36,297 nucleotides of DNA. Source: Deltaproteobacteria bacterium (GTDB lineage Bacteria > Desulfobacterota > Deferrimicrobia > Deferrimicrobiales > Deferrimicrobiaceae). The notes under the pieces were generated by a model. The model had not been told where the DNA came from and did not search any database. It was given only the letters and a program-made list of their open reading frames with translations. The stretch spans positions 1-36,297 of the forward strand of contig DAOUUI010000006.1 in NCBI GenBank assembly GCA_030668225.1, written 5' to 3'. Made by a program: the position numbers and the translations under genes. Within the stretch, counting starts at the first letter, position 1; every line of letters begins with the position of its first letter. Shown here one piece after another: positions 20,369 to 31,837 of this stretch.

Positions 20369-21721
20369 GTGACTTCCGGTGCGTGGGAAACGGTTCTTTC
20401 CCACCTGAAGACCAAAGTAAGCGACCAGGTGTATGAGACCTGGCTGCGCCCGCTGCGCTTCGTCTCCCGGGAAGGTTCCCTTCTCCTGGTGGCGACTCCC
20501 CACAAGTTCTTCAAGCAGTGGATCGAGGAAAACTACATGCCCGAGCTCGAGGAGGCCGCGCACAGGGAGTTCGGGGGAAACATCGACGTCGAAATCGTGG
20601 TGGGGAACGAGGAGGAAGGGGAGGAGGAGCGCAGTACCCCTCCCCCGGACCTGTCTCTTAACGACAGGAGGGACACAAAGGCGCCGAAGCCCAGGATGCG
20701 CAACGGGGAGCTCAATCCCCGGTACACCTTCGACCGATTCGTCGTGGGTGCGGGGAACCAGTTCGCCCAGGCCGCCTGCTACGCGGTAGCGAACGATCCC
20801 GCCAAGAGCTATAACCCCCTTTTCCTGTACGGGGGTGTCGGTCTTGGCAAGACCCATCTGCTCCACGCCATCGGGAACCTCAGCCAGGAACGCAATCCCG
20901 GCGTCCGGGTCTGCTACATCACCGCGGAAAAGTTCACCAACGAACTTGTCTTCTCCCTCCGCACGAACCGGATGTCCGACTTCAAGGAAAAATACCGGAA
21001 CGTCGACATGCTCATGGTGGACGATGTCCAGTTCATTGCGGGAAAGCAGCGCACGCAGGAGGAATTCTTTCACACCTTCAACGACCTGTACTCCTCCCGG
21101 GGGCAGATCGTCGTCTCCAGCGACAAATTTCCGAAGGAGATCCCCGACCTCGAGGAGAGAATCCAGTCCCGCTTCGAGTGGGGGCTCGTGGCGGACATCC
21201 AACCGCCGGATCTGGAGACGAGGATTGCGATCCTGAACCGGAAGGCTGAGGCTGACCAGATCCCCCTTCCGCCGGACGTGGCCCTCTTCCTTGCCACCAT
21301 GATCAAGAACAACATCCGGGAACTCGAGGGATCTCTCATCCGGATCGGGGCGCACGCCTCCCTCACCAAGCGGGAAATCAACATGGACCTTGCCCGCGAG
21401 GTGCTCTCCCGCCTCCTGGAATCCTCGGTGCGCGAGATCTCCCCGGACGCCATCCTGAAAGCCGTATCCGAGCATTTCGGCGTAAAGGTCTCCGATCTGC
21501 GCTCCAGCCGCAAGCACAAGGTGGTTGCCCTCCCGCGGCAGGTTGCCATGTTCCTCATGCGGGAAATGACCAAAAGTTCCTTCCCCGACATCGGGCAGCG
21601 CTTCGGCGGCCGAGACCATTCCACCGTCATGTATGCCGTAAAAATGATAGAGAAAAAATCCAAAGACGATGTATCGTTAAGAAACAGCATCGAGACGCTG
21701 CGCAAATCGATCAATGGATAA
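20369..21721 (+). CDS. dnaA: Chromosomal replication initiator protein DnaA
   Basis: GTG start with AGGAGG at 20352; NPLFLYGGVGLGKTHLLHAIGN, VDMLMVDDVQFIAGKQRTQEEFFHTFN, FGGRDHSTVMYAV. Confidence 0.98.
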   Translation: MTSGAWETVLSHLKTKVSDQVYETWLRPLRFVSREGSLLLVATPHKFFKQWIEENYMPELEEAAHREFGGNIDVEIVVGNEEEGEEERSTPPPDLSLNDRRDTKAPKPRMRNGELNPRYTFDRFVVGAGNQFAQAACYAVANDPAKSYNPLFLYGGVGLGKTHLLHAIGNLSQERNPGVRVCYITAEKFTNELVFSLRTNRMSDFKEKYRNVDMLMVDDVQFIAGKQRTQEEFFHTFNDLYSSRGQIVVSSDKFPKEIPDLEERIQSRFEWGLVADIQPPDLETRIAILNRKAEADQIPLPPDVALFLATMIKNNIRELEGSLIRIGAHASLTKREINMDLAREVLSRLLESSVREISPDAILKAVSEHFGVKVSDLRSSRKHKVVALPRQVAMFLMREMTKSSFPDIGQRFGGRDHSTVMYAVKMIEKKSKDDVSLRNSIETLRKSING

Positions 21722-21914
21722 CCCTGTGGGGGAATTGCGGAGGGTTTATTTCTCCACAGACCCCGGGACATCATCCACCGGATTGTGCGCAGGTTGTCTT
21801 TGCGTATTTCCGGAAGAAGAAGGCGGACTTCCGCATGCTCTCCACAATTTCACATCCCCTACTGCAACTACGGTTTATAGAATATATAAATAATAATAGA
21901 AGAAGAGGGTGACA
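21722..21914. other. oriC: Candidate oriC segment (dnaA-dnaN spacer)
   Basis: Degenerate DnaA boxes (TTCTCCACA 21750-21758; CTCTCCACA 21838-21846) plus AT-rich tract ggtttatagaatatataaataataatag (~21872-21899). Confidence 0.6.
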
Positions 21915-23057
21915 ATGAACTTTACCGTGGATCGCGACCAGTTCGAGGGAATCATAGCCCGCATCCAGGGGGTGGCGGAGAGACGGCATACCATGCCGAT
22001 CCTGTCCCACACGCTTCTGACCGCGGGTCCGAAGGCGGGACCGACGGGAAACCCGGGGCTCACGGTCGTAGCCTCCGATCTGGAGATCGTCATCCGTTGT
22101 TCCCAGGCGCTGGATGTTATCGAGCCCGGATCCGTCGCCCTTCCGGCGCGGAAGCTGTTCGACATCGCGAAGGTCCTTCCCAAGGGATCGGTCACGGTGG
22201 TGGCGCGCGAAGGAAATTACGTGGAGATCTCCGCGGGGCGCGGGCATTTCCGCCTCGCAGGCCTTGGCAGTGAGGAATTTCCGGAGATGCCGGAGAAGCC
22301 GAAGGGAAAGCCTGTCGCCCTGGATTCGGAGACGTTCCGAAAGTTGGTGGATTGCGTAAGCGCCTTCGCGACGGGCGACGAGACGAGGTACAACCTGTCC
22401 GGAATTCTGCTGGAACGACAGGAGGAAGAGGGGAAGACGCTTCTGCGCATGGTGGCGACGGACGGGCACCGGCTGGCGATTGCAGACGCGGAGGTGCCAG
22501 GTCTCGGCGGGCTTCTGGGGGAAAGACGTGTGCTCGTCCCGAGAAAAGGACTGATCGAGATCCGGAAACTGTCCGACGGGGGACCGGGCTCCCTGGAACT
22601 GTCCGCCACGGACAAGTTCCTCTTCGCCGGGAAGGGGGACACGGAAGTGTGGGTACGGTTGCTCGACGCGGAATTCCCTGATTACCTGCAGGTCGTCCCC
22701 AAAGAAAACCGGGTTATTGCGAACGTTCCCCGGGGTGCGTTTCACGAGGTCCTGAAACGGGTAAGTGTCATGGCGCCGGAAAAAGTGAACAGCGTCAGAC
22801 TTTCATTCTCGGGGAAGCAACTGGAAGTCTCCACCACCAGCCCGGACCTGGGCGAGGCGCGGGACCTGTTGCCGATCGAGTTCGAGGGTGCACCGGTCAC
22901 GGTCGGCTTCAACGGACGATATCTCCAGGATGCTCTCGGTGGGATTTCCGAGGATACGGTTCGCATGGAGCTGAAAGACGAGGTATCCCAGGTGATCATA
23001 AGGCCGGCAAGCGGGATGAATTTCCTCGCCATCATCATGCCGATGAGGATTCTGTAG
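21915..23057 (+). CDS. dnaN: DNA polymerase III sliding clamp (beta)
   Basis: MNFTVDRDQFEGIIARIQGVAERRHTMPILSHTLL ... C-terminal IIMPMRIL; start ATG 21915 preferred over upstream GTG. Confidence 0.97.
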   Translation: MNFTVDRDQFEGIIARIQGVAERRHTMPILSHTLLTAGPKAGPTGNPGLTVVASDLEIVIRCSQALDVIEPGSVALPARKLFDIAKVLPKGSVTVVAREGNYVEISAGRGHFRLAGLGSEEFPEMPEKPKGKPVALDSETFRKLVDCVSAFATGDETRYNLSGILLERQEEEGKTLLRMVATDGHRLAIADAEVPGLGGLLGERRVLVPRKGLIEIRKLSDGGPGSLELSATDKFLFAGKGDTEVWVRLLDAEFPDYLQVVPKENRVIANVPRGAFHEVLKRVSVMAPEKVNSVRLSFSGKQLEVSTTSPDLGEARDLLPIEFEGAPVTVGFNGRYLQDALGGISEDTVRMELKDEVSQVIIRPASGMNFLAIIMPMRIL

Positions 23058-23177
23058 GGAAGGCATCCCCGGGGGGGGGAAGAGCTCACGGTTTTCGCAT
23101 GGAATCCCGATCCCGCCGCAAGGGTTCCCCGAACACTTACAAACGAAGAGATTTCCCCTACGAGATCGGTTCCGTAG

Positions 23178-23195
23178 TATAATTAATCGATTAAT
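23178..23195 (+). promoter_or_regulatory. -10-like TATAAT overlapping a 14-bp palindrome upstream of gyrB
   Basis: TATAAT 23178-23183; palindrome ATTAATCGATTAAT 23182-23195; no convincing -35. Confidence 0.4.
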
Positions 23196-23203
23196 CTATT
23201 TAG

Positions 23204-25675
<2,472 letters not shown>

Positions 25676-25889
25676 TAACGGGATTTTTCAATACCCGTTC
25701 GCTACAATAGCTTTCCAGTCTCGGGGAAAGTGCCGTGCCATTCTTCGACCCAATGACAGATCACCTTGTTCTTCCGGAGGCATTCTCCTTCTATTTGCGT
25801 TCCTTCGGCAGGATGTTCCATCCTTGTAACGTGGGGGATGGAAAGTACGGGACTATACGGATACGGCCAATATCAATTATCCCGGCATC

Positions 25890-25909
25890 CGTCTAATCAA
25901 CTGTTAGCC
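25890..25909 (+). other. Candidate attI-like simple site
   Basis: cGTCTAA-TCAACT-GTTAGCC resembles the attI1 layout GCCCTAA-AACAAA-GTTAGGC (recalled); G/TT cut point 25903/25904. Confidence 0.4.
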
Positions 25910-27452
25910 ATTAATATAGGAGGCCTTAAAAAAATGAAGATCGCCCTGACCTTGTCTCTCTTGTTGGCACATCTTCTGGCCGCCACCGCGATTGCGCAGG
26001 ACAAGCCCAACATTGTTTATGTCCTCGTCGACAATTGGGGTTGGGGCGACATCAGCGTCCAAGGAAGCACGATTCCCACACCTCGGATCGACGCTCTCGC
26101 GGCTGAGGGAATACGGTTCACGAACTTCAACGTCCAGAATCAATGTACACCGACGAGATCCGCGATCCACACAGGCCGTCTTCCGATCCGCTCAGGAACG
26201 CAAAAGGTAGCTGCGCCAGGAGAGCCGGATGGCCTATCTCCATGGGAATACACGATCGCAGAACTGCTCTCGGATGCCGGATACTCAACCGCGCTGTACG
26301 GTAAGTGGCACATTGGCTCCAAACCGGGTCGCATGCCCAACGACCAAGGCTATGACGAATGGTGGGGAATCAACGAGGGATCGAATGCTGCCGCGTACAC
26401 CAGCACACCGCAGTTCGATCCTGCGGTGGCGGAAGTTCCGCATTTCTGGACAGGAGCAAAGGGCAAGCCCGCAACCAAGGCGGAGATTTACGATATTGCC
26501 GCCAAGGCAACCATGGATCGCCAATCGACTGCCAAGGCCATCGAGTTCATCAAAGCCCGATCGAAAGAGCGAAAGCCATTCTTCGTTTACGTGGGATTCA
26601 CCAATTTCCACCCCCCATGGGGCGTGCATCCCGACTTCACGAACAAGTCGAAGGCGGGTGTGTACGCGGATACGAAAATGGAGGTCGATTACAACGTGGG
26701 CCAGATCCTCGATGCCATTGAGGATGCTGGCATCGGCGAGAACACGATCGTTATTGTCACCGGTGACAATGGGGCTGCCAACTACCCTTCTCCGGGTTTG
26801 GTGACAGGTGAAGTCGGAGGATCTAACGGCCCGTGGCGCGGCGGCCTCAGTACTGCCTACGAGGGCGGCATGCGCACTCCAGCCATGATCAGATGGCCAG
26901 CAAGGATTCCTGCCGGCAAAGTCACCGACGAGATCCTCGCTGACCTCGATTGGTTCCCGACGATTGCCCATCTCGTCGGGGAAGAAGCCCGGATCCCGAG
27001 CGACCGACCCATCGACGGCGTCAATCAGGCCGGGTTTCTATTAGGCACACGAGAGAACTCTAACCGCGAATACGTTGTCACCTACGTCGGAGACACCGTC
27101 TTCGCCGTTAAGTGGCGCAACATGAAGGTACATTTCGCCACCTCTGAAGGGACTCACGCCTACATTCATAGGTATACGTTTCCGCAGGTCTTCGACATCA
27201 AAGAGGATCCAAAGGAGAGATTCGAGCTCTGGGGAAACGAGGGCTACGCGCATGCCTGGGTCATGGGGCCGGTGGCGAAGATTCTCGCCGAGCTGAACGC
27301 AAGCATCCAAAAGTATCCGAACATAAGGCCGGGCCAGGACTTTACAGGCTACAAGTGAGCCTGTCCCTTGCCTCCGACACATATGGCTAACAACAGGCTG
27401 AAGCTGACGGCTGCCCTGTTTCTCGCTGAGGCCCCGCAGCTTAGCCTGAGCG
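25904..27452 (+). mobile_element. Gene cassette A (sulfatase cassette, 1549 bp)
   Basis: Start GTTAGCCAT (25903-25911) complementary to ATGGCTAAC (27383-27391) of its attC. Confidence 0.85.
25934..27358 (+). CDS. Secreted sulfatase (arylsulfatase family, Cys-type)
   Basis: Start ATG 25934 with AGGAGG at ~25918; signal peptide MKIALTLSLLLAHLLAATAIAQ; DKPNIVYVLVDNWGWGDI; sulfatase motif C-T-P-T-R-S-A-I-H-T-G-R; GKWHIG; VIVTGDNGA. Confidence 0.93.
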   Translation: MKIALTLSLLLAHLLAATAIAQDKPNIVYVLVDNWGWGDISVQGSTIPTPRIDALAAEGIRFTNFNVQNQCTPTRSAIHTGRLPIRSGTQKVAAPGEPDGLSPWEYTIAELLSDAGYSTALYGKWHIGSKPGRMPNDQGYDEWWGINEGSNAAAYTSTPQFDPAVAEVPHFWTGAKGKPATKAEIYDIAAKATMDRQSTAKAIEFIKARSKERKPFFVYVGFTNFHPPWGVHPDFTNKSKAGVYADTKMEVDYNVGQILDAIEDAGIGENTIVIVTGDNGAANYPSPGLVTGEVGGSNGPWRGGLSTAYEGGMRTPAMIRWPARIPAGKVTDEILADLDWFPTIAHLVGEEARIPSDRPIDGVNQAGFLLGTRENSNREYVVTYVGDTVFAVKWRNMKVHFATSEGTHAYIHRYTFPQVFDIKEDPKERFELWGNEGYAHAWVMGPVAKILAELNASIQKYPNIRPGQDFTGYK

Positions 27453-27458
27453 TTAGAC
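27385..27458 (+). repeat. attC: attC site 1
   Basis: R'' GGCTAAC ... R' GTTAGAC; arms CAGGCTGAAGCTG / CAGCTTAGCCTG pair with one extrahelical G. Confidence 0.87.
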
Positions 27459-27904
27459 ATAGATTTTTTAGATAGAGACTTATAACTCAAATCATAAGGA
27501 TCTACTTTGGTAGAATATCAATTGATTGATAATATTTGGGTGTCTCTTATAGTAATTACAAACATACTATATATTTGTAGAAAAGTCGTCTTAAAAAAAA
27601 ATGGCTACAAAATTGAAATATTTTATGCGCCGGCGGAGAGAAGGCAAATGAAAGAAATAATAGAAAAAACCATAAATAACTGGGATAGGCTATTTTGTAA
27701 ATTTATTAACCATGGAATACCTATAACCTTTGGTGCTGCTATATTCTTGTGCATTATTGCTCGAATTATCGAAAGTGGATTGCTAAAATAGTTGTTCCTT
27801 AAATTAATACAGACTGCTGAGATTAATAAGTTGATGTCTAACAACAGGCTGAAGCCGACGGCTCGCCTTGTTTCTCGCTGAGCGCCCGCAGCTTAGCCTG
27901 AGCG
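27453..27904 (+). mobile_element. Gene cassette B (452 bp)
   Basis: Start GTTAGACAT (27452-27460) complementary to ATGTCTAAC (27834-27842). Confidence 0.85.
27507..27791 (+). CDS. Small hydrophobic (membrane) hypothetical protein, AT-rich
   Basis: 94 aa, TTG start with aagga upstream; two hydrophobic segments (WVSLIVITNILYICRKVVL; IPITFGAAIFLCIIARIIESGLL); markedly AT-rich DNA. Confidence 0.65.
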   Translation: MVEYQLIDNIWVSLIVITNILYICRKVVLKKNGYKIEIFYAPAERRQMKEIIEKTINNWDRLFCKFINHGIPITFGAAIFLCIIARIIESGLLK

Positions 27905-27910
27905 TTCGAT
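27836..27910 (+). repeat. attC: attC site 2
   Basis: R'' GTCTAAC ... R' GTTCGAT; arms CAGGCTGAAGC / GCTTAGCCTG with extrahelical G; near-identical body to attC 1. Confidence 0.87.
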
Positions 27911-28259
27911 GGTCGACTCTTAAGGAGGGAGCAGATGTGCAACATGAGCAATACGAATGAAATACTGGAAGTGGTAAGTCAAGTGCTGATCAGGTGTGTT
28001 GTCATGGGCGTGGTCGTGCTCCTCTTCTGGTGGGGAGGACTGGCAATCATGGGGGATCTTGTATACGGCGTTCACTCCAAACTTACCCCTATGTCCAGAC
28101 AGCAATTCAACGTCATTCACTACGCAGGAATGCTCACGACAAAGGCGGCAGAAACTCTGCTGTTCCTTTTCCCGTACATAGCGATCAGACTTGTAATCAA
28201 GAAACGAACAAAACAACCATCGAACCAAGCGTTGCACTCGGACTCGGCACAGCCGGGCG
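27905..28259 (+). mobile_element. Gene cassette C (355 bp)
   Basis: Start GTTCGATGGT (27904-27913) complementary to ACCATCGAAC (28216-28225). Confidence 0.78.
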
Positions 28260-28288
28260 TTGTCGAAGGTGTTGAGGAAAACAAGTAG
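27935..28288 (+). CDS. DUF6868-like two-TM membrane protein; frame runs through attC 3
   Basis: RBS aaggagg; VLLFWWGGLAIMGDLVYGVHSKLTPMSRQQFNVIHYAGMLTTKAAETLLFLFPYIAIRLVIKK, then attC-encoded tail TKQPSNQALHSDSAQPGVVEGVEENK. Confidence 0.78.
   Translation: MCNMSNTNEILEVVSQVLIRCVVMGVVVLLFWWGGLAIMGDLVYGVHSKLTPMSRQQFNVIHYAGMLTTKAAETLLFLFPYIAIRLVIKKRTKQPSNQALHSDSAQPGVVEGVEENK
28219..28265 (+). repeat. attC: attC site 3 (short/degenerate)
   Basis: R'' ATCGAAC with ...CGGCACAGCCGGGCGTTGTCG; only 47 bp and arms pair poorly, so probably truncated. Confidence 0.55.
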
Positions 28289-28572
28289 CATTTGGTCGTA
28301 GCTGGCTTAAGGGTTCGTGCCAAGCCGGTGAACGCCAAGCGAAAGGTTCACGCCGCCTGCCCGGCAAGCCGCTCACACCGGAGCCGTTTCCCGTTGTGTT
28401 GTGCCGGGATATGCCGGATGCTGGTCTTAGATCCGCGGCCGTGCGGAGGTATAGGCTCCAAAACTCTCTTTTTCCGCACTTTTCCGGGTTGTTCCATGAT
28501 AAAATAGAATATTTGATTCATCCCGACACGCTTCTTTCGATGGTAACGTTCGCAGGAGCACGCTGACCGGAC

Positions 28573-31005
28573 ATGGACCTTTTCGCCAAGCAGGCCGTGG
28601 CGCGCACCGTCCAGGACGAGATGCGCCAGAGCTACTTAGATTACGCGATGAGCGTGATCGTGGGACGCGCGATCCCCGACGTGCGGGACGGGCTCAAACC
28701 GGTCCAGCGCCGCATCCTCTACGCGATGTACGAACTGGGCAACGAGTACGGGAAGCCGTACAAGAAATCGGCCCGCATCGTGGGGGATGTGATCGGGAAG
28801 TACCACCCCCACGGCGACACGGCGGTCTACGACGCCCTCGTGCGGATGGTCCAGGAGTTCTCCCTTCGCTACCCCCTGATCGACGGACAGGGAAACTTCG
28901 GGTCGGTGGACGGCGATTCCGCCGCCGCGATGCGGTATACCGAAGTGCGCCTCGCGAAGATCGCCTCCGAACTCCTCTACGATCTCGACAAGGAGACGGT
29001 GGAGACGGTGCCGAACTACGACGGGTCGCTCACCGAACCGCGGGTTCTCCCGGCGCGGATTCCCACCCTGCTGGTCAACGGGAGCACCGGAATCGCGGTC
29101 GGCATGGCCACCTCGATCCCCCCTCACAATCTGGGAGAAGTGGTCGACGCTCTCCAGGCTCTGATCGGGAACCCCGACATATCGTTCGAGGATCTGATGC
29201 AGTTCGTCCCCGCCCCCGACTTTCCCACGGGAGGGATCCTGTACGGCCTCGAGGGGGTACGGGACGCCTACCGAACGGGCCGGGGGAACGTCCAGATCCG
29301 CGCCCGCGCCTTTATCGAGAAGACCAAGAAAGGGGACCGGGAGTCGATCGTGGTCACCGAGATCCCCTACCAGGTGAACAAGTCCAGGCTCCTGGAGAGG
29401 ATCGCGGAGTTGGCCCGGGACCGGGTGATCGAGGAGATCGCCGACCTGCGCGACGAGTCCGACCGGGACGGGATGCGGGTAGTGATCGAACTGAAGAAGG
29501 ACGCCGTCGCCGAAGTGGTCCTGAACAACCTCTACAAGCTCAGCCAGTTGCAGGTCTCCTTCGGAGTGCAGCTCCTTGCGATCGTACAGAATCAGCCGAA
29601 GACGTTCACGCTCAAGCAGATGCTCGAGGAATTCCTCGCCTACCGGAAAGAGGTCGTCACACGGCGGTCCCTGTATCTGCTGAAGAAGGCGGAGGCAAGG
29701 GCCCACGTCCTCGAAGGGCTGAAAATCGCGCTGAGCCACCTGGACGCCGTGATCAAGTTGATCCGGGCATCGAAGGACCCCAGGGAGGCGAAGGAAGGGC
29801 TGGTGAAGAAATTCGCCCTCTCCGAGATCCAGGCCCAGGCGATCCTCGACATGCGGCTGCAGCGCCTGACCGGCCTCGAGCGGGAGAAGATCCTCGAGGA
29901 GCTCAAAGAGCTGCAGAAGGAGATCGCGCGGCTGAAGAAGATCCTTGTGGAGGAGAAGGAGCTTCTCCGCGTGATCGCGGAGGAGTTCCGGGAGATCCGG
30001 GAGGCGTACGCGGACGAGAGGCGCTCCCAGATCGTCCGGGAGGTGAAGGAGCTGGAGATCGAGGACCTGATCGTGGACGAGGAGATGGTGGTCACGGTCT
30101 CCCACTCCGGGTATATCAAGCGGAACCCGATCAGCCTCTACCGCACGCAGCGCCGGGGAGGGCGCGGGAAAGTGGGAATGGGGACGAGGGAGGAAGACTT
30201 CGTCTCCACATTGTTTGTCTCCACGATGCACTCCTACATCATGTTCTTTACGAACACGGGGAAGGTGCATTGGCTCAAGGTCCACGAGGTTCCCGAAGCG
30301 GGGCGCGCGGCGAAGGGGAAGGCGATCGTGAACCTCCTGAACCTCTCTCTCGGCGAGAGGATCTCCTCGATCCTGCCCGTGCGGGAGTTTACGGAGGGGA
30401 AGTTCGTGATCATGGTCACCGCTCACGGCGTGATGAAGAAGACGGCGCTCATGGAGTTCTCCCGGCCCCGGGCGGGCGGCATCATCGCGCAGGGGCTGAA
30501 GAAGGGGGATCACTTGATCGCCACGGAGATCACCTCCGGAGGGGACGAGCTGTTCCTCTCCACCCGGCTGGGGATGTCGATCCGGTTCCACGAGGATGAC
30601 ATCCGCTCGATGGGCCGGACCGCGGTGGGGGTCCGCGGGATGTCCTTAGGCAAGGGGGACGCGGTGGTGGGGATGGAGATTCTCAAGCCCGGCGGGAACA
30701 TGCTTGTCGTGACGGTGAACGGGTACGGGAAACGCACGGTGGTGGACGAGTACCGGATCCAGTCCCGCGGGGGGAAAGGAGTCATCACCCTGAAGGTGAC
30801 CGGGAAGACCGGGGCGGTGCTTGGGGTGACGCAGGTGTCCGAGGAGGACGATGTGATGCTGGTCACCGACGGCGGGAAGATCATCCGGATGCCGGTCAGG
30901 GAGATCCGCACCTGCGGCCGGAACACCCAGGGAGTTCGCCTGATCGGGATGGAAGAGAAAGAGCAGGTCGCCTCCCTCGCCCGCCTGGCGGAAAAAGAGG
31001 AATGA
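28573..31005 (+). CDS. gyrA: DNA gyrase subunit A
   Basis: [38 protein letters not shown]...[27 protein letters not shown]. Confidence 0.98.
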   Translation: MDLFAKQAVARTVQDEMRQSYLDYAMSVIVGRAIPDVRDGLKPVQRRILYAMYELGNEYGKPYKKSARIVGDVIGKYHPHGDTAVYDALVRMVQEFSLRYPLIDGQGNFGSVDGDSAAAMRYTEVRLAKIASELLYDLDKETVETVPNYDGSLTEPRVLPARIPTLLVNGSTGIAVGMATSIPPHNLGEVVDALQALIGNPDISFEDLMQFVPAPDFPTGGILYGLEGVRDAYRTGRGNVQIRARAFIEKTKKGDRESIVVTEIPYQVNKSRLLERIAELARDRVIEEIADLRDESDRDGMRVVIELKKDAVAEVVLNNLYKLSQLQVSFGVQLLAIVQNQPKTFTLKQMLEEFLAYRKEVVTRRSLYLLKKAEARAHVLEGLKIALSHLDAVIKLIRASKDPREAKEGLVKKFALSEIQAQAILDMRLQRLTGLEREKILEELKELQKEIARLKKILVEEKELLRVIAEEFREIREAYADERRSQIVREVKELEIEDLIVDEEMVVTVSHSGYIKRNPISLYRTQRRGGRGKVGMGTREEDFVSTLFVSTMHSYIMFFTNTGKVHWLKVHEVPEAGRAAKGKAIVNLLNLSLGERISSILPVREFTEGKFVIMVTAHGVMKKTALMEFSRPRAGGIIAQGLKKGDHLIATEITSGGDELFLSTRLGMSIRFHEDDIRSMGRTAVGVRGMSLGKGDAVVGMEILKPGGNMLVVTVNGYGKRTVVDEYRIQSRGGKGVITLKVTGKTGAVLGVTQVSEEDDVMLVTDGGKIIRMPVREIRTCGRNTQGVRLIGMEEKEQVASLARLAEKEE

Positions 31006-31796
31006 GGCCCTGCGCCGCGCGCCTCTTTATCGCTGCGGCATCCCTTCTCATTTTCCTTGTTTCTGCCTGCTCGGACCCCGTGCGGGAGCGGTTCGAACGG
31101 GCGGAGAAGGCGCTCCTCGAAAAGAAGATGGACGCCGCCCTGGCCGACTACAGGTCGATCCCGACCGATTTTCCCCAGTCCCGGTATGCGCCCACCGCTC
31201 TCCTGCGACAGGGGGATCTCTTCGGCTCGTACTACCGGAATGCCGAAGCCGCCGTGGAGGTGTACGGATCGCTCCTGTTCAACTACCCCGGTTCCTCGGA
31301 GGCCCCGCTCGCGCAGAAGCGGCGGGCGGAGATCCGCCTTCTGCATTTTTTCGACTACGCCTCCGCGGTAGGGGACCTGGAACGCCTCCGGACGCAATAC
31401 CCCGGTTTCGAACAAATGGACAGCGTGATGCTCCTCCTGGCGAAGGCGTACGGGGGGCTTCCCGACCCGGCGAGACAGGCGAAGGTCCTGTCCGAACTGA
31501 CCGAGCAGTACCCGGACTCCCCGCGCGTGATGGAAGCAAGGTGGATGAACGCCTACGTGCTCCTTGCGCAGGCGCAATACGCGGAGGCGGACCGGGAATT
31601 CCGGAAGATCCTCTCCCTGGTCTCCAACCGGAAGGAGGCCACGCGGGCACGGTGGGGAATTGCGCAGGCGATGGAAGGGACGGGGGACCTTGAGGCGGCG
31701 CTTGTCCAGTACGAGGGGATCCAGGAGGACGGGGAGGACCCCGAATTCATCGCGCAAAAGGTGGAACGTCTCAAAAATCGGCTGAAAACGAGATAA
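31002..31796 (+). CDS. Lipoprotein with TPR-like repeats (BamD/YfgC-style architecture)
   Basis: Signal plus lipobox LIFLVSAC; repeats such as [44 protein letters not shown]; overlaps gyrA stop (ATGA). Confidence 0.82.
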   Translation: MRPCAARLFIAAASLLIFLVSACSDPVRERFERAEKALLEKKMDAALADYRSIPTDFPQSRYAPTALLRQGDLFGSYYRNAEAAVEVYGSLLFNYPGSSEAPLAQKRRAEIRLLHFFDYASAVGDLERLRTQYPGFEQMDSVMLLLAKAYGGLPDPARQAKVLSELTEQYPDSPRVMEARWMNAYVLLAQAQYAEADREFRKILSLVSNRKEATRARWGIAQAMEGTGDLEAALVQYEGIQEDGEDPEFIAQKVERLKNRLKTR

Positions 31797-31837
31797 CCTT
31801 TTATTCCACGGACAAGACGTCCGGAGGGCTAAGTCGC

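Larger units (their letters stand above)
25904..28259 (+). mobile_element. CALIN: array of three integron gene cassettes without a recognisable integrase
   Basis: Three consecutive segments each start TTNNNN after a G and end in an attC-like site whose R'' box is the exact reverse complement of that segment's own start (9, 9, 10 bp). Inserted between gyrB and gyrA. Confidence 0.87.

Noticed and set aside
20330-21619. 429-aa minus-strand ORF over dnaA (and similar ones over gyrB, gyrA, gpsA/nadA, mfd, mnmG)
   Set aside because: Antisense shadows of confidently identified core genes.
25816-25843. 8-bp inverted repeat TTCCATCC/GGATGGAA and weak gyrB 3' hairpin AACGGG/CCCGTT
   Set aside because: Short stems without a T-tract; insufficient to call a terminator or regulatory element.
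25676-25890. Integron integrase or its remnant upstream of the array
   Set aside because: Only ~215 bp, no ORF or tyrosine-recombinase motif seen on either strand.
25766-25933. 56-aa N-terminal extension of the sulfatase ORF
   Set aside because: A good RBS and signal peptide begin at ATG 25934, and the extension crosses the cassette boundary at 25903/25904.
27385-27910. Reading the two similar ~75-bp repeats as a CRISPR or plain IS inverted/direct repeats
   Set aside because: Only two long copies separated by a gene. Their cores match cassette starts rather than forming identical repeats, and no transposase is present; attC explains all details better.
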